Part shown: positions 24,150-32,512 of the stretch, piece by piece | How positions within the stretch are numbered: position 1 is the stretch's first letter | How the letters are laid out: each line of letters begins with the position of its first letter | Source of the DNA: an uncultured Coriobacteriaceae bacterium | Lineage (GTDB): Bacteria; Actinomycetota; Coriobacteriia; Coriobacteriales; Atopobiaceae | Direction: 5' to 3' | Assembly: GCA_902773995.1 (NCBI GenBank) | Contig: CACYGL010000009.1 | Location: forward strand, 1-64,000 | DNA: 64,000 bases | The notes under the pieces: generated by a model | Seen by the model: only the letters and a program-made list of their open reading frames with translations | Databases searched by the model: none | What the model was told of the DNA's origin: nothing | Translations under genes and position numbers: made by a program

Positions 24150-26360
24150 ATGCAGACTCGTGACAGTTCTCTGTACTTGAGCGACGACGACCTCTACCTG
24201 CTGGCAAAGGGCGAGTGGTACCGCAGCTACGACAAGATGGGTGCGCATCAGGCCGTCGACGAGAACGGCACCGAGGGCTTCCACTTTGCCGTCTGGGCAC
24301 CCCAGGTGAAGAGCGTTCACGTGATTGGGGAGTTCAACAACTGGGATGAGGGGGCCAATCCGCTCACCAAGACCAAGACCGGCGATGTCTGGCAGGGCTT
24401 TGTCCCCGGCGTCCAGATGGGCTCGCTCTACAAGTTCGTGATCGAGACAAACTCCGGCAAGCGCCTCTACAAGGCAGACCCATACGCGTTTTTCGCCGAG
24501 AAGGCCCCGGGCACGGCCTCGCGCACGTATGACATCAATGGCTATGCCTGGAGCGATGAGGCGTGGCTTGCCAAGCGTGCAAAGGAAGACAAGCTCAAGG
24601 CCCCGCTCAACATCTACGAGGTGCACCTTGGCTCGTGGCGCCGCCACGGGGATGAGCCGCAGGGAGACCCCCGTCCGGATGGCACCTACCCTGGCCCCGG
24701 CGATCCGTTCCCCGCGCAGCGCGGCGAGTTTTACTCATACGACGATCTCTCCGTCGAGCTGGTGGACTACGTGCGCACCATGGGCTACTCGCACATCGAG
24801 CTCATGCCCGTCATGGAGCACCCGTTTGACGGCTCGTGGGGCTATCAGGTGACGGGCTACTTCGCCCCAACCTCGCGCTACGGCGAGCCCAAGCAGTTCA
24901 AGCACTTTGTCGACGCCTGCCACAAGGCCGGCATCGGCGTGATTCTCGACTGGGTGCCCGGTGGCTTCTGTGCCGATGAGCAGGGCCTTGCTACCTTCAA
25001 CGGCGAGATGCTCTACGAGAACGAGGTTCACCCCAACTGGGGTACGCACAAGTTCGACTTCTCGCGTGGACAGGTGCGCACCTTCCTTATCTCCAACCTG
25101 CTCTACTGGATTGACGAGTACCACGCCGATGGCATCCGCATGGATGGCGTCACCTCTATGCTCTACCTCAACTTTGGCGTGGACGACCCGCGTCTCAAGA
25201 AGTTCAACTCGCGCGGCACCGAGGAGGATGACGATGCCATCGCGTTTGTCCGCCAGTGCAACTCCACGGTGGGCAAGTACTACCCGGACGTCTCGATGAT
25301 TGCCGAAGAGTCCACGGCGTGGCCGCTCGTGACCTACCCGCCCGAGGACGGCGGCCTGGGCTTCAACTTCAAGTGGGACATGGGCTGGATGAACGACACG
25401 CTGCACTACATGCAGACCGACTTCCCCTATCGCCCGGGCAACCACAGGCTGCTTACGTTCTCTACCATGTACCAGTTCAACGAGAACTTCGTGCTGCCGC
25501 TCAGCCACGACGAGGTGGTCAACGGCAAGTGCTCGCTCATCACGCGCATGCCCGGCGACTACTGGCGCCAGTTTGCAGGCATGAGGGCGCTTGCCTTCTA
25601 CCAGATGACACACGCGGGCGGCAAGCTCAACTTCATGGGCAACGAGATCGCCCAGTTCATCGAGTGGCGCTACTACGAGGGCATCCAGTACTTCCTGGCC
25701 GAGCAGTACGACACCCACCGTCACCAGCAGCAGTTTGTCGCGGCGCTTAACGCGTTCTACAACGCGCACCCCGCGCTCTGGCAGCGCTCCTATACGAGCG
25801 ACGGCTTCGAGTGGATTGACGCCGACAACGCCAAGCAGTCGATCATCTCGTTCATCCGCAGGGGCGACAGCCCCAAGGACGACCTCGTCATTCTCATCAA
25901 CTTTGACGTGAACGCCCGTGAGGACTTCCGCCTTGGCGTGCCCGAAGAGGGCTACTACGAGGAGCTCTTTAACTCCGACGCCGAGCAGTTTGGCGGCTCC
26001 GGTGTGGTGAACATCGGCAAGCTCGAGACCAGCGAGACTCCTTGGAACGGCCGCGAGCAGTCTGTCGTCGTGCGCGTGCCGCCGCTGGGTGGCATCATCC
26101 TGCACCGCACCGGAGCGTTGAGGAAGCGTCGCGCCACCACCACGCACGCAAAGACCGCCACGACAAAGGCCACGGCGGCAAAGAAGCCGGCAGCAAAGGC
26201 AAAGGCTGCCGCCGCCGAGAAGAAGGCGCCCGCCAAGCCCGCAGCAAAGAAGCCCACGGCCAAGAAGCCGGCGGCGAGCAAGACCGCGGCCAAGCCCGCT
26301 GCCGAGAAGAAGCCCGCAACTCGTCGAGCGTCCTCGACAAAGGCGCCAAAGGCCAAGTAA
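24150..26360 (+). CDS. glgB: 1,4-alpha-glucan branching enzyme with a histone-like Lys/Ala/Pro tail
   Basis: GlgB makes alpha-1,6 branches in glycogen. The 736-residue protein has an N-terminal CBM48 (FAVWAPQVKSVHVIGEFNNW), a GH13 barrel with nucleophile D332 (DGIRMDGVTSML), acid/base E386 (MIAEESTAWP) and the transition-state stabiliser in LPLSHDEVVNGK, and a beta C-domain ending in PPLGGIILHRTG. From about residue 655 it carries an extra tail of some 80 residues made almost only of Lys, Ala, Pro and Thr (repeats of AKKPAAK type), like histone H1 or AlgP tails and unusual for GlgB. GAGGAGCGAG precedes the ATG. First gene of the glycogen cluster. Confidence 0.95.
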   Translation: MQTRDSSLYLSDDDLYLLAKGEWYRSYDKMGAHQAVDENGTEGFHFAVWAPQVKSVHVIGEFNNWDEGANPLTKTKTGDVWQGFVPGVQMGSLYKFVIETNSGKRLYKADPYAFFAEKAPGTASRTYDINGYAWSDEAWLAKRAKEDKLKAPLNIYEVHLGSWRRHGDEPQGDPRPDGTYPGPGDPFPAQRGEFYSYDDLSVELVDYVRTMGYSHIELMPVMEHPFDGSWGYQVTGYFAPTSRYGEPKQFKHFVDACHKAGIGVILDWVPGGFCADEQGLATFNGEMLYENEVHPNWGTHKFDFSRGQVRTFLISNLLYWIDEYHADGIRMDGVTSMLYLNFGVDDPRLKKFNSRGTEEDDDAIAFVRQCNSTVGKYYPDVSMIAEESTAWPLVTYPPEDGGLGFNFKWDMGWMNDTLHYMQTDFPYRPGNHRLLTFSTMYQFNENFVLPLSHDEVVNGKCSLITRMPGDYWRQFAGMRALAFYQMTHAGGKLNFMGNEIAQFIEWRYYEGIQYFLAEQYDTHRHQQQFVAALNAFYNAHPALWQRSYTSDGFEWIDADNAKQSIISFIRRGDSPKDDLVILINFDVNAREDFRLGVPEEGYYEELFNSDAEQFGGSGVVNIGKLETSETPWNGREQSVVVRVPPLGGIILHRTGALRKRRATTTHAKTATTKATAAKKPAAKAKAAAAEKKAPAKPAAKKPTAKKPAASKTAAKPAAEKKPATRRASSTKAPKAK

Positions 26361-26365
26361 ACCGC

Positions 26366-26425
26366 CATTCGTCACGCGCGCCATACCGTCAGGCAACGCG
26401 CGCGTGACGAATGCGCCCGTATAAT
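26366..26425 (+). promoter_or_regulatory. Hairpin and -10 box between glgB and glgP
   Basis: A perfect 15-pair stem (CATTCGTCACGCGCG, 26366-26380, with 26399-26413) can end glgB transcription, although no T run follows. Immediately after is TATAAT (26420-26425), so glgP probably has its own promoter. GGGAACGTTCTC, containing a palindrome, lies just downstream. Confidence 0.5.
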
Positions 26426-26490
26426 GAGACGGGAACGTTCTCACGTGATGTTAGGACGTCCCGTCCCGTAGGACATGACATTGGAGTCGC

Positions 26491-28932
26491 ATGGCACAGG
26501 AAAAGATCTTCAAGGACACCGCAGATTTCGAGAAGCAGTATCGCGAGGCTTGCATGGCAGACCTCAGCAAGAAATTCGAGGACTGCACTCAGCTCGAGCG
26601 CTACCAGGTGCTCGCGACGCTCATCGCGAAGAAGTCTCGTAACGTTTCTGTGGCAACACACCAGAGGGGCGAGAAGAAGGTCTATTACTTCTCCCTCGAG
26701 TTCCTCCTTGGTCCGCTGCTTGACAACTATCTTCTCAACCTTGGCGTTCACGACCTTGTCGCCAAGGGCGTGGAGGACATGGGCGGCTCCCTCGAGACCA
26801 TCTGCCGCCAGGAGGCAGACCCTGGCTTGGGCAACGGCGGCCTGGGGCGTCTCGCCGCGTGCTTCCTCGACTCCATGGCTCACGAGGGCATTGCTGGCTA
26901 CGGCAACGGCATGCGCTACCACTATGGTCTCTTCCGCCAGGTCATCGAGGGCGGTCGCCAGGTCGAGAAGACCGACAACTGGCTTGAGAACGGCTTCCCC
27001 TGGGAGTCCCGCCGCGACTCCGACACGGTGATTGTCCAGTTTGGCGGCCAGGTCGTGCGCCACGAGGACGAGACCGGTCGCTACTGGTTCACCCAGGAGG
27101 GCGGCGAGAAGGTGCGCGCCGTCCCGTACGACGTGCCCATCGTTGGCTATGGCACCAAGAAGATCAACCGCCTGCGCCTCTGGAGCGCCGAGCCCTACGA
27201 GGAGAACTTTGACCTCGATGCGTTCAACGCCGGTGACTACGCCAAGGCGAACAAGTTCCGCTCCGACGTCGAGGCCATCTCTACGATCCTCTATCCCAAT
27301 GACTCCGGCGAGCACGGCAAGATTCTGCGCCTGAAGCAGGAGTACCTGTTTGTCTCCGCTGGCCTGCAGACCATCCTCGGCACCTACGAGCGCGACTTCG
27401 GCCCCGACTGGGAGCACCTCGCCGACCACGTGGCCATCCACACCAACGACACGCACCCAGCCATGTGCGGCCCCGAGCTCATGCGCATCCTGGTAGACGA
27501 GCGCGGTGTGGACTTTGACCTGGCGTTCAAGATTGCCAAGCAGACCATCTCCTACACCAACCACACGGTCATGCCCGAGGCACTGGAGAAGTGGCCCATC
27601 GACACCTTCCGTGCCCTCATGCCGCGCCTGTACATGTTCATCGAGGAGATTGACCGCCGTTATCGCGAGAGCTTCCCCCACACCTTCGACGACTGGGGAG
27701 AGATGCTCAAGAACACCGCCATCCTCTGGGACGGCCAGGTGCGCATGGCAAACCTCTCGATTATCTTCAGTCACTCGGTGAACGGCGTCTCCGCGCTTCA
27801 CACGAGCATCCTCGAGGAGGGTGTGCTCAAGGACTTCTACCGCCTCAACCCCGAGATGTTCAACAACAAGACAAACGGCGTCTCGCACCGCCGCTTCCTT
27901 GCCGAGGCCAACCCTGCATACGCGCGTCTCATCTCCGGCGCCATTGGTACGGGCTGGCTGGACGACGCCTTCGAGCTCGAGAAGCTCACGGCCTACGAGC
28001 AGGACGCCGGCTTCCTGGACGAGATGGAGAAGGCCAAGCTTGTCGACAAGCAGCGCCTTGCGGCCTACGTGAAGGAGACCTCCGGTGTCGACCTCGACTG
28101 CTCCATGGTCTTTGACGTGCAGGTCAAGCGCTTCCACGCCTACAAGCGCCAGCTCCTCAACGTGTTCAAGATCCTGGACATCTACAACCGCATCCTCGCA
28201 GACCCGCACTTTGATCCGCGTCCCACGGCGTTCATCTTCTCGGGCAAGGCTGCACAGAGCTACACCTTTGCCAAGGAGGTCATCCGTCTCATCAACTCGG
28301 TAGCCGACGTGGTGAACAACGACGCGCGTGTGAACGACAAGATCAAGGTCGCCTTCGTTCCCAACTTTGCCGTGTCGAGCGCCCAGCTCATCTACCCCGC
28401 CGCCGAGATCTCCGAGCAGATTTCGACCGCAGGCACCGAGGCCTCCGGCACCTCCAACATGAAGCTCATGATGAACGCGGCAATCACGCTGGGCACCTAC
28501 GATGGCGCCAACGTCGAGATTGCCAAGCTCGTGGGTGACGAGAACATCAAGATCTTTGGCCTTCGCACCGAGGAGGTCGAGGCGCTGCACGCTTCCGGCC
28601 ACTACTTCGCCTGGGACCAGTACAACGCCGACCGTGATCGCCTTGGTCGTGTGGTGGATATGCTCTCCGACGGTTCGCTCGCGCGCCTCTCGGGCAACTT
28701 CGAGAGCATCCATGACTACCTCATGGTAAGCAACGATCCGGATCTCGTTCTGCGTGACTTCCGCTCCTATGTTGACGCTTGGGACGAGCTCACCACCGCC
28801 TACGGAGACCGTGCCGCATGGAACAAGGCGGCGCTGCACAATACCGCCAAGGCCGGATACTTCTCTAGTGACCGAACCATTCGCGAGTACATGAGTGACA
28901 TCTGGCATATTGAGGCAGTGTTGGGACGTTAG
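26491..28932 (+). CDS. glgP: Glycogen/maltodextrin phosphorylase
   Basis: This 813-residue GT35 enzyme releases glucose 1-phosphate from alpha-1,4-glucan ends. It is full length for the bacterial family. Conserved parts include RQEADPGLGNGGLGRLAACF near the N-terminus, HTNDTHPAMCGPELMRIL, the glucose/phosphate site VQVKRFHAYKRQLLN, and the PLP lysine K658 in GTEASGTSNMKLMMNAA. It lacks the long N-terminal regulatory extension of eukaryotic enzymes. A GGAGTCGC stretch precedes the ATG. It lies between glgB and glgC so storage and mobilisation genes are grouped. Confidence 0.96.
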   Translation: MAQEKIFKDTADFEKQYREACMADLSKKFEDCTQLERYQVLATLIAKKSRNVSVATHQRGEKKVYYFSLEFLLGPLLDNYLLNLGVHDLVAKGVEDMGGSLETICRQEADPGLGNGGLGRLAACFLDSMAHEGIAGYGNGMRYHYGLFRQVIEGGRQVEKTDNWLENGFPWESRRDSDTVIVQFGGQVVRHEDETGRYWFTQEGGEKVRAVPYDVPIVGYGTKKINRLRLWSAEPYEENFDLDAFNAGDYAKANKFRSDVEAISTILYPNDSGEHGKILRLKQEYLFVSAGLQTILGTYERDFGPDWEHLADHVAIHTNDTHPAMCGPELMRILVDERGVDFDLAFKIAKQTISYTNHTVMPEALEKWPIDTFRALMPRLYMFIEEIDRRYRESFPHTFDDWGEMLKNTAILWDGQVRMANLSIIFSHSVNGVSALHTSILEEGVLKDFYRLNPEMFNNKTNGVSHRRFLAEANPAYARLISGAIGTGWLDDAFELEKLTAYEQDAGFLDEMEKAKLVDKQRLAAYVKETSGVDLDCSMVFDVQVKRFHAYKRQLLNVFKILDIYNRILADPHFDPRPTAFIFSGKAAQSYTFAKEVIRLINSVADVVNNDARVNDKIKVAFVPNFAVSSAQLIYPAAEISEQISTAGTEASGTSNMKLMMNAAITLGTYDGANVEIAKLVGDENIKIFGLRTEEVEALHASGHYFAWDQYNADRDRLGRVVDMLSDGSLARLSGNFESIHDYLMVSNDPDLVLRDFRSYVDAWDELTTAYGDRAAWNKAALHNTAKAGYFSSDRTIREYMSDIWHIEAVLGR

Positions 28933-28950
28933 AAGGGAATGGGGGACCTT

Positions 28951-29992
28951 ATGAGCAAGAAGGAATGCATCGCGATGCTTCTTGCCGGAGGGCAGGGCAG
29001 CAGGCTTGGCGCGCTCACCAGCAACGTGGCAAAGCCTGCGGTCTCGTTCGGCGGCAAGTTCCGCATCATCGACTTCGCGCTCTCTAACTGCGCGAACTCG
29101 GGCGTCTCGACGGTGGGCGTGCTTACCCAGTACCGTCCGTACCTGCTGCACTCCTACATTGGCACCGGCGAGGCGTGGAACCTCGACGAGCGTGACGGCG
29201 GCGTCTCGATTCTGCCGCCCTATGCCACCCAGACTGGCGGTGCCTGGTACGAGGGCACGGCAGACGCCGTGACGCAGAACCTTGGCTACATCGACCAGAA
29301 CGACCCGGAGTACGTCCTCATCCTCTCGGGCGACCAGCTCTACCGCATGGACTACGGCAAGATGCTCGAGAACCACAAGCGCCACAACGCCGACCTCACC
29401 ATCGCCGTCATGCCGGTGCCCTGGGAGGAGGCCTCGCGCCGCCGACCTCCTCGAGAGCTCCCTCAAGGAGGACGCCGTCGACCAGACGTCCGAGCACGAC
29501 TTCGGGAAGAACATCATCCCCAAGCTCCTGGCAGACGGCAAGCGCCTCTACACCTACGAGTTCAACGGCTTCTGGCGCGACGTGGGTACCATCTCGAGCT
29601 ACCACGAGACGAGCATGGACCTTCTCGGCCCCAACCCCGCCTTTGACCTGTACAGCGAAGACTTCCCCATCATGAGCAACGCCTCCACGAGGCCGCCCGC
29701 GTTCGTGGGCCGCGATGGCGATGTCGATGACTGCCTGGTCGCAAACGGCGTTCAGGTTTACGGCAAGGCCAAGCATTCGATTCTCTCGGTCGACGCCTAC
29801 GTTGGCGAGCATGCCACGGTTGTCGACTCCGTCCTGCTCCCCGGTGCCGTCGTGAAGAACGGCGCGCACGTTGTTCGCGCGATCCTGGGCGAGAACTCTG
29901 TCGTCGAGGAGAACGTGAACCTCGGTAGCGTCGACTCTACGAAGGACACGGCCGTCATTGGGAATGACGTCGTTGTCGGGAAGGGGGAGTAA
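28951..29992 (+). pseudogene. glgC: Glucose-1-phosphate adenylyltransferase GlgC, frame broken by an internal loss
   Basis: GlgC makes ADP-glucose for glycogen synthesis. The first frame reads [20 protein letters not shown] through the sugar-nucleotide fold to [10 protein letters not shown] (ending 29439); the sequence then continues one frame away at ADLLESS and runs through [12 protein letters not shown] and the left-handed beta-helix to the stop at 29992. Between these two points GlgC proteins normally have about 37 residues (the FGIM... to ...GIYIF segment), which are missing, so roughly 110 bases appear lost near 29440. As written no full protein can be made. GGGGGA lies upstream of ATG 28951; ATG 28939 is an alternative. 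Confidence 0.85.
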
Positions 29993-29995
29993 GCA

Positions 29996-31047
29996 ATGCC
30001 CCGAGCGCGCTCGTCGAGAGCCGCCCGGTTGCGTCCATGCCGTTCCTCGGCCGCTATCGCCTGGTGGACTTCCCCCTGTCCAACATGGTGAACGCTGGCC
30101 TGCGCACCGTGGGCATGGTCATGCCCTACAACTACCGCTCGATCATCGACCACGTGGGCTCTGGCAAGGACTGGAACCTCGACCGCAAGAACGGCGGCCT
30201 GTTTGTCCTCCCTGGCTCTGCCTTTGGCACCTCTCGCACCGGCGCGCGCTTCCTGCTGCGCGATCTGGTGCACAACAAGGTCTTCTTCACGAGGTCCAAG
30301 TCTGACTACGTGATCTTCTCGACCGCCAACTTTGTGTACAACATGGACCTCAACGAGCTGTACGACGCCCACGTTGCTTCCGGAGCCGACGTCACTGTGC
30401 TTACCAAGCAGGCCAGCGGCAATGATGCCGACGTCACCGGCTTCGAGCTGGACGGCTCGCGCGTCAACGGCGTGAAGCACGGTGTTTCGTTTGGCGACAC
30501 TGCCTTCCTCGACTGCTTTGTGATCAGCCGCCAGCTGCTGCTCGACATGTTCGACTGGTACGCCGCCACTGACTACCTCGACCTCTTTGAGGCAATGGCC
30601 AACGACTACGGCCGCGTGAACGTGCAGGCATACAACTTTGATGGCTATGCGGCGGCGGTGTTCAACAAGAAGAGCTACTACCGCTCCAACATGGACGCGC
30701 TCGACCCGCGGATCAATGCCGAGCTCTTCCCCGAGGGCCGCTTCATCAAGACCAAGGCGCACGACACGTCGCCCGCCAAGTTTGAGGTGGGTTCCCACGT
30801 CACTAACTCGCTCGTCTCCGCTGGTTGCCGCATCTTTGGTAACGTTGGCGACTCGATCCTGGGCCGCAACGTCATTGTTGAGAGCGGCGCTACCATCCGC
30901 GGCTCCGTGGTGATGCAGGATTGCGTCATCAAGAGTGGCGCTCGCGTGGAGAACGCAATCGTCGACAGGAACAACCTCGTGCCTGCGGGCACCGAGCTTC
31001 GTGGCACGCCCGAAGATGTTCTCGTCAAGGAAAAGGGTCGCGAGTAG
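29996..31047 (+). pseudogene. glgD: GlgD (ADP-glucose pyrophosphorylase paralogue), broken just after the start codon
   Basis: GlgD is the regulatory partner of GlgC. A good ribosome site (GGGGGAG) precedes ATG 29996, but the GlgD frame resumes only at 30001 in another phase with APSALVESRPVASMPF, then a complete domain (GRYRLVDFPLSNMVNAG, GKDWNLDRKNGGL, the beta-helix VGDSILGRNVIVESGATI) to 31047. About 15-20 residues that GlgD normally has between the initiator Met and this point are absent. An internal ATG at 30037 could yield a protein missing the first strand and nucleotide loop, unlikely to be fully functional. The stop of glgC is three bases upstream. Confidence 0.8.
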
Positions 31048-31058
31048 AGGTGGGAACC

Positions 31059-32509
31059 ATGCCAACAAGCGCACACCGCAGGAAGCTGAGGATTCTCTTC
31101 GCATCCTCAGAGGCGGTGCCGTTCGCCAAGACCGGCGGCTTGGGTGACGTGGCGGGTTCCCTCCCGCGCGCACTCAAGCACGCCGGCGCCAAGGCCGCTG
31201 TGATCATGCCCAAGTACGGGACCATCCCCCAGGAGTACCGTGACCGCATGAAGCATGTAGCGGACTTCTACGTGCCCCTGGCGTGGAGGAACGTTTACTG
31301 CGGCATCGAGAAGCTCGAGCTTCAGGGTCTCGACTTCTACTTTGTGGACAACGAGGCCTACTTCAAGCGCGACGGGCTCTACGGTTACTTCGACGATGGC
31401 GAGCGCTTCGCCTTCTTCGCGAAGGCCATCTGCGAGGCCATTGTCAAGGTGCCCGAGCTCGCCTGCGACGTCCTGCACTGCAACGACTGGCAGACAGCGC
31501 TGTGCCCCGTCTTCCTGCGCGAGCTGTATCGCGGCGCCCCGCAGTGCAACAACGTCAAGACCGTCATGACGGTCCACAACATCAAGTTCCAAGGCCAGTA
31601 CGGAGACAAGATGCTCTCCGACATCCTTGGCCTTGCCGACATCCCCGCCGCTCGTGACCAGCTCTATTGCGACAAGGACTCAATCAACTTCATGAAGGGC
31701 GGCCTGTGCTACGCGGACGCCCTCACTACCGTGAGCCCGAGCTACGCCTACGAGCTGCAGATGCCGTTCTACGGAGAGGGGCTCGACCCCATCTTCCGCA
31801 GGCGCTCCAACATCCTGACGGGCATCCTCAACGGCATCGACACGAGCATCTGGAACCCCAAGACCGACGGCATGATCACGGCCAACTACTCTGCCGACGA
31901 CCTTGCCAACAAGGCCGAGTGCAAGCGTGCGCTCCAGGAGGAGCTTGGCCTGCGCCAAGACCCCACGCGTCCGCTTGTGGTGATGATTGGCCGCCTTACC
32001 AACCAGAAGGGCCTGGGCCTTGTCCGCTATGCCATGGACGGCATCATGAGGCGCGGCGTTCAGGTGGCCATTCTCGGCACCGGTGACGCAGACCAGGAGG
32101 AGGCGTTCCGCTACTTCGACCAGAAGTACGGCGACATGATGTGCGCACGCATTGCCTTTGACAACGCGCTTTCGCACCGCATGTACGCTGGCGGCGACAT
32201 CCTGCTCATGCCGTCCGAGTTCGAGCCCTGTGGCCTCTCCCAGATGATTGCCATGCGCTACGGCACGCTTCCCCTCGTGCGCGAGACGGGCGGCCTGCGC
32301 GACTCGGTGGTCCCGTACAACAAGTTCACCGGCGAGGGCACCGGCTTCCGCTTCTCCAACATGAACCTAACCAGGAGCTCTGGACTAAGCTCATGCTCCA
32401 GGCTATGGCGACAGACTTCAGCTGGCGCCGTGCCGCAAACGATTACATGGACATCTACCACGGGCTTCACCCCGAGGTCATTAGGTATAACAAGAGAAGA
32501 GACAGGTAA
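31059..32509 (+). pseudogene. glgA: Glycogen synthase GlgA, frame broken near the C-terminus
   Basis: GlgA (GT5) transfers glucose from ADP-glucose. The frame from ATG 31059 (ribosome site AGAGGTGGGA) covers the N-terminal KTGGLGDVAGSLP motif, HNIKFQGQYG, and the C-terminal-lobe MIGRLTNQKGL and PSEFEPCGLSQMIAMRYGTLP, up to GTGFRFSNMN (32366). The remaining conserved C-terminal helix (QELWTKLMLQAMATDFSWRR ... to stop 32507-32509) is in another frame. Some 17-20 residues normally between them (the DM...YA/F helix) are missing, so about 58 bases seem lost at 32367. In the written sequence the product ends in about 50 unrelated residues, the frame stopping at 32516. Confidence 0.85.
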
Positions 32510-32512
32510 GGT

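Noticed and set aside
29430-29450. Programmed frameshift joining the glgC halves
   Set aside because: A frameshift would not restore the roughly 37 conserved residues that are missing.
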